NCBI GenBank assembly: GCA_014904845.1
Contig: MU119271.1
Coordinates: 62,001 to 126,000, forward strand
Source of the DNA: Acephala macrosclerotiorum
Taxonomy: Eukaryota > Ascomycota > Leotiomycetes > Helotiales > Mollisiaceae
Reading direction: 5' to 3'
Length of the DNA: 64,000 bases
Shown here: positions 11,232 through 22,930 of the stretch, piece by piece
How the letters are laid out: the number at the start of each line of letters is the position of its first letter
How positions within the stretch are numbered: the stretch's first letter is position 1
Notes under the pieces: model-generated
Told to the model about the DNA's origin: nothing
What the model saw: only the letters and a program-made list of their open reading frames with translations
Databases searched by the model: none
Translations under genes and position numbers: made by a program

Positions 11232-12455
11232 CTCAAGGTAGCACGTCAAAGCAGCCTAAAAATGACACCAAGGGCAAAACGAAACTAGCAGCTCGGAAAG
11301 TTAAAGGTTGGAAGTGAAGAGAGAACAGGAAGATGAGATAACTTTCAGATACAGAGTAAAGAGACAGAAGTCATTATATCCGCATATGTACAAACCCCTG
11401 CTGCTCCCGCCTCGGATGTCGACCAAGCACGAACCTTGAGGGGTTCTCGGCCGGGACGAATATGTGATCAAACTTAGTCTCTCGGATGAGGACATTTCTT
11501 CTTTCTTGCATACGGCCTCGGCATGGTGTTAAAAATGCTTTGCAATGAAGTCTTCAACAGTGGAGAATGTCGGGGATTGAATGGATCCTGATGCAGGAAG
11601 ATGGAGATTCAAGATGCAACGTTCATCGTCTTTGAGGGATCACTTTCTCCGAACCTAGCTGTCGGCAGTGGGATTATGTGCCGGTTCGTGCCGAGCCATT
11701 GTGCGGTTGAGGCTTGCCAACTCCTTTTTGAATATTTTCATTGGTGTTGAGAGCGGGGGCGGAAGATGTCGTGCGTGTCAAATATCTCCGTCCCCACATT
11801 TGCCACCTCGGGGGTATCTTTAGCGGTCGCTTAAGTAGAACTACCGAAGGCAGCAACCCAAGTTTTTTCTTCCATGGTGTATCAGCATGGGTTGAACTAT
11901 TAAGCAATCATCAGCCCTGTCCCAAGACCAGACTGCTTTTCCTGACTTCTTCCGTCCAAAAGTATGCCAATTCCTGCATGTATAGGTGAAAGTATTTTAT
12001 CTGCTCAGGGTGCGCAAGTAGCACTTGTGGGGAATCTGAGTTGAGACACCGCCGAGATAAAAGATCTCCGTCGGACATAAATCCCTGAGCATCTGTCCTG
12101 GTGACATTATTTAGTCTTCTGATCGCTGTTGCTCGCAGCTGCAAGCCCACTCAGCGTGAAAATATTCACCATGGGGCCGTCAGAGCCGTTTGTGCAGAAT
12201 GAATGGTTTGCACAAGTTCAGGTATGGGCGTCGGTTCTTCCGTGATGCGATTTATGGGCCTCCATGATCTACTTAGATGAGGTCTCTGGAGTCCTTTACA
12301 TATACTTTAATCATTCCTGTTCCTAGGAGACATACCTGGAGACCCTTTAAATACTTTGATTCTTCTCCACAGGCTAGCAAGAAACTCTACCATTCTTCAC
12401 ATTTCACTGACATTGTCCAGTCAGTTTCAATAACGGCCAACTCAAGATCTTAAAC
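11232..12455. promoter_or_regulatory. Shared upstream region of the b5-reductase fusion and P450 genes
   Basis: About 1.2 kb between divergent genes, without a credible gene. A TTTAAATA box lies at about 12349, roughly 105 bases before the P450 start, in a pyrimidine-rich context. Regulator sites could not be assigned. Confidence 0.35.
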
Positions 12456-14333
12456 ATGGTATCGCTCACACAGTCTTTCCATTTGTTTGGCGACGACCCA
12501 TCTACAGCGAAGCCTGTCCAACTTGGCGAGAAGCAGGACTTGGTAGCTTTGAAGAAGCTTCTAGTAAATGCCTTTCGTATTGCGGGAAAGCAAGGTAGAA
12601 TACTTGCACGAGAACTGGTTGACAGCGACTAACGTTCCCTCACAGAACTCGGCTTTCAAGATAGCAAACAAGCTCTGGAAACTTTCGAAGACGTTATCAG
12701 CAGCTCTGGGCCTGTGGGTATCACCCTGGATGGCGGAAGGGTAAAGAAGATAGACGGACCAACAGGACTGCCTATCGTCGGAAACTACTATGGTAAGCTC
12801 TAATCTTTGAGATTTTCCTCTCAGTCATTCCAATTTATTCTGTCTTTGGGATGGTTTAGCAAGCATTTTTGAGAACCTTGCTCCAATATTATCCTACGTA
12901 CTCGCATTCATTATCAATGGAGAGACATGCTGACCCATAAACGTTGAATAACAGAGTACTTCCCCGACACTATCGGCAACCGTGGACGTCTCTTCCAAAA
13001 CCATGGCCCCATATTCAAGCTCACCAATATGGGCAAGCCTATCTATTTCACCAACGATCCAGCAATCGCCACGGTCGCACTGGCGGAAAGCCAGTATTTC
13101 ACCAAGAAGATCAACTCAGTCCACCCACTTTTTACGACCAAAGACAACACCGCTCTCTTCATTGGCGATACCGAAACGGAAAATTGGTCACTCAGTCACA
13201 AGTTCATCCCTCCAGCGATGAGTCCTAAAGCTGTTAGACATTATACGCCAAAGATGCAGGCCTGCGTTCGTCAATCTTTCAAAGTCTTCGACCAGCTCGA
13301 CGAAGAGAACATATCCTTCAATGCCACCCCTTATATGCTGAAGCTGGCTTCTTCCTTCATTGCAGATGTCGTTCTGGGTATGGACTTTGGCCAATTGGAG
13401 TCGAAAGACTCCCCCTTGCATCCCATGATCGATGCGATCTTCTCATGGCTGTCTGTTTTTCAACGGGTCTCAGCTAAGGGAGCTTGGTATGCTTCTTTGC
13501 CTTTTGGCGATCCTAAATTGATGCGCGACGAAAGAGCCAAGCTCTGGGCAAGGCTGGGAGAGCAGGTAGACGTTGCTCGCCAAGATATAGGCCCCGATTT
13601 GCCACTTCACGACGCTGCTCTCGAAGCCAAAAGCATTCTCGACTACCTCCTCCGTGCCGTTGACAAGGAGGGAAAGAAGTACCCTGTGGAGTTACTCTAC
13701 TCCAACATTGTCATTATCGCAGCTGCAGGTTTCCTAACAACTGCTACCTTACTCTCCTGGCTCTTATACTCTATGAGCGTCTATCCAGGGGTTCAAGACC
13801 GTCTCATCCAGGAAATCGTTGACCACGGCATCAACGAAAATACAGTATGGACACCTGAACTTTCCAACTCCCTTCCCTACCTCGCAAATTTCATCAAAGA
13901 AACTCAACGCCTTCACAACCCCGCTCATCAACCTGCTCGCACCTCAAAAGGAGAAGTTATCCTTCCAGGCGGCTACCGTCTTCCTGCGGAACAGTGCTTA
14001 ATCATGTCCCTCTACGACCTCCATACCAACCCGAAAGTCTGGGAGAACCCTCAACGCTTTGATCCTGATCGTTGGGACACAGAGGCTGTCAAGAACCGCC
14101 CTCAAGGCTCGTATTTGCCGTTTGCTACGGGTCCACGAGGCTGTATCGGTTTCAATCTGACGCTTGGAGAAGTCAAGGTGTTGTTGCCGGAGTTAATTTA
14201 CCGCTATGAGTTCTCGAAGGATGGTGATGAGCCTGTGCAGTACGATCCTGATTTTCTTGTCATCAAGCCGCTCAACTTCTACGTGCGTGCAAAGAAGCGC
14301 ACACATTGGCCTGAACCAACGGCGAAGGCTTAG
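12456..14333 (+). CDS. Cytochrome P450 (BM3/CYP505-like heme domain without reductase)
   Basis: Exons 12456-12594, 12646-12792, 12955-14333; 554 aa, with frames exact. P450 hallmarks are the ExxR of helix K (KETQR, ~410-413), the PERF-like region (ENPQRFDPDRW) and the heme loop FATGPRGCIGF with the Cys ligand at about residue 492. The middle (GPTGLPIVGN; HGPIFKL; a NW..SHKF.PPAMSPKAVRHY block) resembles the soluble BM3/CYP505 class, but no flavodoxin/FAD reductase follows and there is no hydrophobic N-terminal anchor; the first ~80 residues are unrecognised. The I-helix reads AAGFLTT, with Leu where most P450s have Glu or Asp before the Thr pair. Electrons must come from elsewhere; the divergent b5-reductase fusion is an obvious candidate. 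The second intron (12793-12954) is longer than its neighbours. Confidence 0.88.
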
Positions 14334-15074
14334 AGGACTTTCTTTCTTTGCATTGCAATTTCAAGATTGTCAGAAGAAGACCAATTTGCAGCGTTCTGTG
14401 TTTTCGTGTATTTTATTTACAATCTGGACCTGTTTATTATGTCAAGACTGAAATGCCACAAAGTGTATGCTGTCAATCGCTGAGGCAACTAGCTGCCTTT
14501 TCTTGCAGTATTCGTGCAACTTCTCGATAAAATCTATTCCGTTTTACAATCCACCCTCCTTCCAACTAAGGCCAAGTGCCATTAGCAAAGCGGGGGTTTG
14601 GAGGTCAACAGATGTGGTCAAGTAGCCGATTGTTACGAGTAAAGTCTTAAAATTCTCTATTATTTTTACCCTTTCGTCTTCCAGCCTCCAGATGCAGTAT
14701 AAATACTCTACTCTTCGAGCAAACTACCCTGAAGTCCCGACGACGGAGCATACATGAAGCGAGGTTTCATCTAAATGCGGGGTGTATGTTGCTAGTCAAC
14801 TTCCACAACGCTTCAATAGCAGGACAGAACTAACAAAATAACAATTATAAATCACTACAGAAATCTCATATTTCACCATATCTCAAGAAAAACATAATAC
14901 CCAAACTTATACCAAATTCCAAAGAACTTGCATTGCATTTTAACTCTGCGTTCCCAGCGTCCCGTTCGATATTATAAACACTCTACTTATACCGTGCGCT
15001 ATCGTTTCCGTTCCTCGGGTATATATCCCGACTTCTGCCCGCTGGCCTATTATAGGATTGACTACTCTATTGCA
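14334..15074. other. Intergenic region downstream of the P450
   Basis: 3' flank of the P450 gene. Only short frames, no recognisable coding content; AT content rises toward 15.07 kb. Confidence 0.4.
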
Positions 15075-15560
15075 ACGTGGTTACTTAGGATACTTTGATA
15101 ATAAAGAAAAAGTAAAATATAATTATAATTATTTTGTTTTATTTATTTATTAAAAAAAATTAATTTATATTTTCTTAAATTATCGAAACCGCTTACGGCG
15201 TTTATTTAATACGGCAAATGCAACTATCCTCCGATTTAATCCGCTATCGGATAAAGATAAATGAGTAAATTACAACTTTGCGCAAATAACAAAGTTATAC
15301 ATCTTTTATAATAAGGCTACCAAAGTATTAAACAAAAATCGTATTAAATTTTAAGCTTTACAAACTATTAATTAATTTCAAATTTTTGCACAACCGATAT
15401 TACCGACTCACTCCAAAAGCTTATCCTTTAATATTCTAGCATTGATACGTTTTTTAATTACTACCTAAATCGAAATATTAACGTCGACGTTTCAAATATT
15501 TATCGCGGCCGATCGCTTTAAAGGGACTTGATAAAGTTTGCATATCTAATAAGCCGCGCG
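15075..15560. repeat. AT-rich, probably RIP-mutated patch
   Basis: About 480 bases that are strongly A/T-rich, with the remaining C and G often in CG steps. Directly precedes a relic resembling the DUF3435 family, so it may be the more heavily mutated part of the same dead element. Confidence 0.5.
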
Positions 15561-15644
15561 ATCGATCCCCGTCGGCCACGGAAATTGACCAAGGAACAAT
15601 CTGCGTCAATTAATGGCCTTCCATGTATTACAAAATTGAATCAT

Positions 15645-15960
15645 CGTTAAGCGAAACGGTCAGGACTTCAAGGAGATGATGAGGGAAAAGAGAAGTATCA
15701 GAAGGCTTGTCGCGGCCTTAAAAGTGAAAAGCAGCGGCAGTGGAGGCTATTCTTGGTCGTGATTATGGACCGTTTCAAAAAGGAGCAACCGGTAATCGAC
15801 AGCGAGCGGCGAGTAGTAAAGCTGGTGGTCGATGAAGATACGTATGGGGCTTTAAAACGATCAGAACAAATGACACCGGAACACCTCCTTTTAATAAACG
15901 CCAGCCATTCTTGGCCGGTAACAACCTCGATGGAGTAGATCTTACAAATCTTTTCGACTT
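15645..15960 (+). pseudogene. Relic resembling a DUF3435-type (tyrosine recombinase-like) fungal protein
   Basis: One plus-strand frame reads EKYQKACRGLKSEKQRQW, then DRFKKEQPVIDSERR, VVDEDTYGALKRSEQ and MTPEHLLLINA, ending at a stop near 15938. This run (RF.KEQPVIDSERQL…VVDE…MTPEHLLLID) is what I recall from the C-terminal part of fungal DUF3435/FluG-domain proteins, a family that includes Starship captain recombinases and many dead copies. The upstream part is lost in the AT-rich patch, the expected following segment is degenerate, and there is no start. Recognition is from memory only. A reading as an unrelated hypothetical ORF remains possible. Confidence 0.4.
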
Positions 15961-16274
15961 CGTATTTCCGATTGATTCCACCTAGTAGTCAGGGCATCAC
16001 ATCAGTTTCTCAAGATGTGGAGGGGCATATTGCTCGGGTAGCATGCAAGATTCTACCTGGATTTGATGACAAAACGCCAACTTTCTTCAGCTACGGATTC
16101 AGTGGAAGTGGGGGAAACTACACTCCTGGCGTAAAGGGGAGTTGTACATAGTGCTAGTATTGCTTTGAGGTTCACTATAATATTGATATCACCAGCGGAT
16201 ATCTACAAGCACCAGGCTTGACTGGAGATGAACCGAAAGAAAAATCCAAGGAAAAAGAAGGGAAAGGCCCCCCA
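15961..16274. other. Intergenic region
   Basis: No gene seen; probably a decayed continuation of the relic to the left plus the 3' flank of the monooxygenase gene. Confidence 0.35.
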
Positions 16275-17771
16275 TCATGCTTCTTCCGTCAGTCTGAAGT
16301 TTGGCCCCGGAATCTTTTGCATACATTCGTCTAGCTTCCCATACTTTGCAAACATGAGATCAGCAAGATAATGATTCCGGCCTGTCCATGGCCCACGATC
16401 TCCTACCTTAGGTAGACTCTCCCCGCCCGACTTAACATAGGTTGAGTTAAGATCTAGCAGCCCTCGAGGCCGAAGACCGCTGTTCTCTTGTAGGCGCGGA
16501 ACCATCGCCACGAGCCCATTTTTCTGCATGAACTGAATTATTCGAACAATGGAGATAGCTGCCGCATTGGCACCAAGTGTCCAAGCCGCGTTTGTGTAGC
16601 CAAAGCAGAACGCAGCGTTTGGAAGGTCTTGGGTCATAAACCCTCTCCATACGAAGTTCTTTTTGAAGTCGTATGGGGTACCGTCTATCTCTACTGCGAC
16701 GTGCCCTCCGAAATGAAGCTTGAGCCCCGTTGCGGTGACGATAACGTCCGCGGCTAAGGTATCGCCGGAATCGAGGAGGATGTGGTCCGACTTGACCTGC
16801 TTTATCGTGTCTGTCTTTACGTTCGCCCGGCCCGTATGCAAGCTTTTGAAGAAATCACCGCCTGGACACATGCACAGGCGTTGGTCCCAAGGTTTGTATC
16901 TTGGTTCGAAATGGGGGTCTCGGGGGACCGTCGCGGGAAGTTCTTTGTCCACTCCGCTGAGGAGGTGGCGGCGGGCTGCCTTCGGCCACCATCGACAAAA
17001 TAGATAGAAAAGTCTGGCGTGGATAATCCAATTTAACCGAGTAAGAGACCGAGGAAGGATTCTACTTAGCCAGCTAGTGTTGGAGATAGAGGCAATGTAT
17101 GATGGGCTTCGCTGCAACATCGTCACTTGTTTTGCCTTGTCTGCCATAGCTGGGACGAGCGTGATAGCAGTGGCCCCACTGCCTATGACCACTACGTCTT
17201 TGTCGGCATAGTCGTAGTTCTCGGGCCAGAACTGCGGATGAATGACTGCCCCTTGGAAGTCGTCGATGCCCGGAATGTCAGCCTTCAACGGTTCGTGGTA
17301 ATCGTAGTACCCTGTACAAAAGATGACGAATCGGGCAGAAAATGGAGTCGCATCGTCTTCGCAGCATGGGCTAGTGACTGATAGCCTCCAGGCATTCTCT
17401 TTAGACGACCAAGAGGCAGAATTGACCTTGTAGTTGAAGTGAATGTGCTTGTCAATTCCCACGGACTGCGCTGCCTCCTTCATGTACTTCAGGATTGACG
17501 ATGCTTCTGCTATTGGATTGGATTGTACCCACGGATACCATGGGAACCCGAACGTGAAAAGGTCGGAATCGGAACGGATTCCTGGATAGCGGAACAGGTC
17601 CCAAGTCCCGCCGATGGAGTCTCGAGCTTCGAAGATTGCGTATTTGCATGAGGGCAGTTGTGATTGTATCCGGTAAGCCGTATTGATACCCGAGATTCCT
17701 GCCCCGATAATGATCACGTCGAAAATGGACTCATCTATGGCCTTCGTGAGAGTGTCTTGAAGTCCTTTCAT
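16275..17771 (-). CDS. EthA-like flavin monooxygenase (Baeyer-Villiger type)
   Basis: Intron-free, 498 aa from ATG 17771. N-terminal FAD Rossmann motif GAGISG (23-28); GGTWDLFRYPGIRSDSD (about 54-70), the signature seen in EthA-type enzymes; the Baeyer-Villiger fingerprint FxGxxxHxxxW at 172-182 (FQGAVIHPQFW); and the NADPH-binding GSGATA (197-202). Such enzymes insert oxygen next to ketones or oxidise heteroatoms, using NADPH, O2 and FAD. Length and motif order are normal and no lesion is seen. No membrane helix after this start. It is the nearest intact gene beyond the P450, so joint action in one oxidative pathway is possible but not shown. Confidence 0.88.
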   Translation of the reverse strand: MKGLQDTLTKAIDESIFDVIIIGAGISGINTAYRIQSQLPSCKYAIFEARDSIGGTWDLFRYPGIRSDSDLFTFGFPWYPWVQSNPIAEASSILKYMKEAAQSVGIDKHIHFNYKVNSASWSSKENAWRLSVTSPCCEDDATPFSARFVIFCTGYYDYHEPLKADIPGIDDFQGAVIHPQFWPENYDYADKDVVVIGSGATAITLVPAMADKAKQVTMLQRSPSYIASISNTSWLSRILPRSLTRLNWIIHARLFYLFCRWWPKAARRHLLSGVDKELPATVPRDPHFEPRYKPWDQRLCMCPGGDFFKSLHTGRANVKTDTIKQVKSDHILLDSGDTLAADVIVTATGLKLHFGGHVAVEIDGTPYDFKKNFVWRGFMTQDLPNAAFCFGYTNAAWTLGANAAAISIVRIIQFMQKNGLVAMVPRLQENSGLRPRGLLDLNSTYVKSGGESLPKVGDRGPWTGRNHYLADLMFAKYGKLDECMQKIPGPNFRLTEEA

Positions 17772-18640
17772 TGCGAGTGTAGCTAGACTTTTACAGCAAC
17801 TAGAAATGCTTGTAAGGAATAAAAAGAGCAAAAACTCGAGAAATGCAGAGATAACGACGAGAGGGTATCCGGGCGATGGGGCCTTTTTTCTTTTTGTTCA
17901 TTCACTGCCTCTTGGTTCAGTGCAAGCTAAAGGACTTTCGGAAGGAATCAGGCTATGGCCGCGTCGCTTTGGCGGCGCCACGAATGCAAGCTGCGGGGTA
18001 AATCATAGGGGGGGATCCCCATGGTTTCAGGGGCCGGGGTAACCTTAAACATGAGTTGAGAGAGTCGAGCAACCATTGGCTTTACCTTTGCATACATGCT
18101 CCGGCCGTCGGCTCGCCTTGGCGTTCCGAAGATGAAAGTTCTCCGGGCCTGCAGATTGCCTTCGGAGGTCCGAACCCTCCCCTCTTTTTCTCTAGGTATC
18201 ACTCACTCTGCTTCTTGGTGGCTTGTTCAAAGCTCTGCTGTGCCAAGTCGAATCTCCTGCCACAAAATAAAAAAATAAAAAAGGGACCCCGATCTCTACC
18301 GGTCGTCTCAGCAATCAATACCTGTGTTTCTCATCCCCCATCATCAATCTATTCGCGATGGCATCATCTCAGGCAACTCGCGTGGCTGAGGTCAAGGGCC
18401 GATCGCGGACTAACTCCCGCCAGCAACTGTCACGTACACCACACGACGAGAAAATGCGGAATGCTATCGTCTATCAGATCCCGGCGTCCCAGGATGTTCT
18501 GCACAGGCGGCATGATATGTTATCTTTATATATGCCCATAACATCTGAGACTTGAGCTACGACTGCGTCCCAGCCCTGTCAACCCATCCGAGGTATCACC
18601 CTGTACAAAAACCACTTCTGTATACTCATATGTTCTAATT
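17772..18640. other. Intergenic region with a possible 65-codon ORF
   Basis: A plus-strand ORF at 18358-18555 starts in a good context (GCGATGGC) after a pyrimidine-rich leader and encodes a basic 65-aa peptide beginning MASSQATRVAEVKGRSRTN; no family is recognised. It may be a small gene or an upstream exon. The rest shows nothing clear. Confidence 0.25.
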
Positions 18641-21425
18641 CTAATCATCGATTATTATAATTTGACTTTTGACTTTCTTCTGGATTGTCAGAACACCATT
18701 GCTGTCCGCGTCTTCGCGGGGGCGCTTGAGATTGCTTCCGGCCTCCGTGATGACAGGCACACTCGAAGAAGATGGTGTCGGCACTCGTGAAGAAGATGAA
18801 CATGATGACCGAATCTGTGGTGGAAAAGGCGGGCGTTCCATACGCCGTGGCTTAGCTTTCCTGGCGGTTGATAATGCTACAGGAAGACTAGGTGGTACCT
18901 CATCTTGCATTCCTTGTCTCCATTGTTGAAATTTCTTGATGATATTCTGGCAGCTTCCAGAACCCGTCGTCCGCCACTTCTTGTACACGTCCTTCCAGTT
19001 ATTTGAGCTATCGTAACTCAGCGAGTACTTGTAGAGTACATCGATTTCAGCCGCGTCCCGCAAAGTCTTTCGCAGTTGCTCAGTAGCCTCCGTGAGACCT
19101 GGAATGACGTATATACAAAGAGGTTGCGTCGAGGAGCGCATGTCCTTTGCTACCAGAACATACTGCTCATCAGTTGCAGGCACAGAATTCGGGAAGTATG
19201 ATGCAACAGTCGAACTGGTGAAGCTACCAGTCAGCGAGTTCCATTGGTGAGAGACTCGAAGAAATGGCTCCGTTGGCTCCTCAGAATTCTTCTCACACCA
19301 ACGATATACCCTGTCGATCACCTCAAATGTCTTCTTATCGTTCCACCCGTTCGGAACATAAGTTATATCAACAAACTCGAAGGTAGGGCAGGGATTGGAC
19401 AACGAAGTACCAGCACTTGTGCGTAATTCCTGTCTTGTTGAGGCCAAAGCTGATGCGAGATTTTGTTGAATAGACTGATTCTTCAAGGCACTTATCAAGG
19501 CTTCTGCATTGCCCTTCCCAAATCTCCTTGCATGTTTGAAAGCGAGAGGGGGGGGATTTTTGTTGAGTGTAGCCCTTGACTTTGCTCAACGACTCCCCAT
19601 CGAATGCAAGACAAAAGATTATCCTTTGCAGCTCCCAATTCACGGTCACAACTGTATGATAAACTATGGATGCGAAAAGGCGTGTTTCCGGGATATGCTG
19701 CGCTTTATTCGGTCTGGTTCTGTTCGTCTAGACTTCTTCTATCATGTCGAGTACATCTTCTGACACTAAAACGGTGCGGTGGGTATCGAGAGCACTCGTC
19801 GCTTGTTTAGCAAGCTGCTTTACAGTGCATCGCTTCGGCACAGCTGCGAAAAGCGCGTCGATGTTCGCTTTTGTTACGAAAAGGCATCGAAACAAGTTCT
19901 GGACGGTACACGCTGGGCGGAAAACACCGAAATCCGAATCGTGAGTCGCCCACTCCATGAGACTGCGTTCTTCATCTGGCACCATCTCTGTATCATGCTC
20001 AAGAGCAGCTCCCCAGTCCTCGATAGCCCTCGGCTGTTTTGGCCGGGCCAGTGAGAAAATGTCGCTATCTGTGTCGATTCTGGTGAAGTCATCATCGCGG
20101 ATGTCGCCATCGTCCTCGGAAGGCTCGTTTGCAAGCATCTCTAGCTGGGAGATTATGGAAGGCTTGTATATATCGCGAGCCCAGTCGAATATGTAGTCGA
20201 TGATGAGAAGGAGTTGCAGTGTGCTCTCTACGTCATTCAACTGACCAGTCCAAAGAGTTACAATCTCCTGATATATGTTAGCAATATCGCATACTACAGT
20301 AGGGATAGGACTTGCATATGATGGCCCACCAGGCTTCTCAGAGATATAGCAGCCCGATAGACGCCAGTCTTCGCCCCTATACGCAATATACCAGACCAAA
20401 GGGCCCCCATACTCCAGGGTCATTTGAGACTTCCTTTGCAAGTCTTCCTGTATTTTCAACATTTTCAAAACTGGCAAGGCAGTCTGCGCATCGCAATCCT
20501 CGAACGAGGCACCGTTTCTTGATTTTGCCTCGACAATAAGAAAGGGAAAGAGAAGAGAGTTTCCCTTGTGATTCAAAACGGTACTCTCAACCGTCTCCCA
20601 TATAGTCTCGAGGCCAGCTTCATTTTCTGATCGTCCAGCCATAAGATTATATTTCTCAAGCCGGCGACTGAAGCTACCCGTCTCTTGAAATCCGAGGATG
20701 CGGTCCGGCCGCCTTCTCTTGATACTCTCCTCAGAATCGGTTTCAAAGGAGTCGAAGGAGGTCATTTCGTCAGCCCGGCTTGAGAAGATTTTGTTGCTTT
20801 TATGCATCGTCAGTACGTAACGAAGAACAATAGCTCTGCTTGAAAACTTACAGGTATGACGATCTCTCCTCCGGCGGGCACTGACATGGTGAACGGTCCG
20901 GCCGTCGAGTTGCCAGACTTTTGGCGATGCGATCTGGAAATTCTACCTCTGCTTCTACTTCTGACCTCCATAACCGTTTTTGGCAGGCCGCGGATGGGCT
21001 TCGGATGTCCAATCAGATACGCAAGGCAAAGTTTGCACCGTTCAAACTTACCACTCGATGATCATATTGAAACGCCTCAGAACTTTCTGCTCCAATCTCA
21101 GTCGCACTTCCATCTCGACAGTCGCATCTTCTATGAGAGTCGCTGCGATTGCAACGATCTCCCTTGCACGATTCGTTATTTCACTTCTCCAGAGAACTCG
21201 TTCAGGTGGTACTGAGGGGTCGCTTGAACTGAAGCTAGAGAAATCGACTCGTCTGAAGGATCTGATTCTCCGGAACGTATTGAGAAGGTGCGTCGGAAAT
21301 TGGTCTGGCAAATAGATCTCACGAAGACTATTCCGAGCTGCCTTAAGAGCTCCCTTTCTTTTCGCTTTTCGTTCATGATGATCAGCACGACGGCGAATGG
21401 TGCTCGTGTCTAGAAAGAAAGACAT
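18641..21425 (-). pseudogene. Predicted PD-(D/E)XK-type protein with an in-frame TAG
   Basis: Exons by hand: 21425-21052, 20998-20852, 20796-19591, 19526-18641; 871 codons, with all four exons in one frame. One codon interrupts: TAG at 19730-19728 (codon 530). Coding content continues without shift on both sides (…LDMIEEV-stop-TNRTRPNKAQ…), so it most likely replaces a Trp. Features: a CPSAAC metal-like pair and RSEVEAEVEF near residues 125-140, then PDRILGF and PFLIVEAKS about 70 residues apart, the spacing expected for the Asp and Glu-x-Lys of a PD-(D/E)XK nuclease fold; the C-terminus is Ser/Arg-rich. Two introns appear to use AAG acceptors. The function of this fungal family is unknown to me. 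The lesion could be a true null allele, a sequencing error or stop readthrough. Confidence 0.6.
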
Positions 21426-22930
21426 CAAGCAGGGAAGAGCGCGTTCCTGACTTTTTCTTCGGAAAACAGGTGAGAGAGCACACACAGCTGAGGAGGACTT
21501 TTCATTGGCCTGTCCTATTTGCGACTGGGTGGGAGCAGAAGGTGGGGTATTGGGTCTCGGCAGCAAGGCCCTTCTTTGACTCGGGCTCCCCCTTCATGTT
21601 TGTGCCTACCTGCCTGCACACATCATGCCTACGCACAAGGCCTTACCTAAATCAAACTTTTGATTTCAAAACGGTTCCTTTTACTCTCGTCTTTTTACCA
21701 TTGATGTTCAAGAAAGAAAATAGACTTGAAAGCATGTCCAAAGCACCTTTTTTAAACGGCCCGAAGCATCCCGAGAGCATTCCGAAAGACAAGGGCCCCT
21801 GCACGTGCTCTGAATCTCCTCGAGTAGCCTCAACCCTCGTTTTTAACCCTTACAAGAGCATACAGAGGCTCATTTACCCCCCTTTACGCAATCTCAAACC
21901 CTTTGTAATGTGCTACAAGGGCACAAAGTGGATGTTTTCAAGCTCTGTGGTTGGTTCCTTAGAAAGTCTGGAGTGAAAGTCTGGAGCACTGGGAAGTAGA
22001 AAACAAGGCTGTAGATATAACAAGCACGATCGCTAGATCGCAGCTTCCAACTCTAAAACCAACACAAATTGCGCCGCAGCCGCAGCCTGGCGGCATCATT
22101 CTAGGTTCATCCGACAAGCATTTATTACTCTCTACAGGCCATAATAAATGTTAATAGGCACAGGCCAGTATTTAACTAGATATAGCAAAATACCGTAAAT
22201 CGTGGAGAGATGATTGGTCTCACTACCCCTTGGCAACACGGCCACAATCACCTCACGATTAACATTTATTTCAGCCTGTGGGTAGTACACGACCACGACG
22301 AGTGCGGGGCTCCTTACCTTCGACACGGACCATTCCATTTTGGTTTCGGTTTCACCGCCTCGATGCCACAGAGAAATTTGATGTGACGGTACTGAGGCAA
22401 AAAACACGTGCATTGTTTGCACTGTTTGCACCGAAAATTTAGCTCCCCGCTAGCGCCCCCGGGCCCTATATAATCTCGCGCTCGCCCACACCCTCTTTCC
22501 TTCCTCATACTTACCTTCTTGAAACCAGCTTGCTCAAGAATAAGCTTGGTTGTACGACGAGACCTCCATTGCACAGCGGGGTGTCAAGACGTACTGAGTC
22601 TCCTTCGGGGGCCTCATCGGGGGAATTTTTGATTGCCTACCCATGCGGGACACATCTTTTCATTGAGTGCTAGGCCTCGTGCTTGGTCTTGAAGATGAGA
22701 TTGTTTGCGAAGTTCCACAGTCGCGGTATGACCTCGAACTTGTAATGAAGTGTTTGTGTAAAGCAATACAGAGTTTTCGCAGTCCTGATCTGTTCTGAGG
22801 AGTATTATTAATGCGTTGCCACGATCTCGAAGTCCTCGTGTCGCGCAAACGCCAAGATATCGCGACCTCGAAACTTCAAAATATGAGATCGCGATTGACT
22901 CACCTTTGACCACCGCACTTTAACATTTCT
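21426..22930. other. Intergenic region
   Basis: Several short frames on both strands, none with coding-like content that continues across plausible introns. Probably holds the promoter of the PD-(D/E)XK gene near 21.4-21.6 kb and the promoter of the hypothetical gene that starts at 22931. Confidence 0.4.

Noticed and set aside
16275..17831. Longer monooxygenase start at 17831
   Set aside because: That codon is TTG; the first ATG in frame is at 17771, twenty codons later, and gives the usual family N-terminus.
21048..21566. Separate 172-codon gene upstream of the predicted nuclease gene
   Set aside because: Its frame joins the next exons exactly through a GTAAGT donor (after TG at 21052), so from ATG 21425 it is the first exon of that gene.
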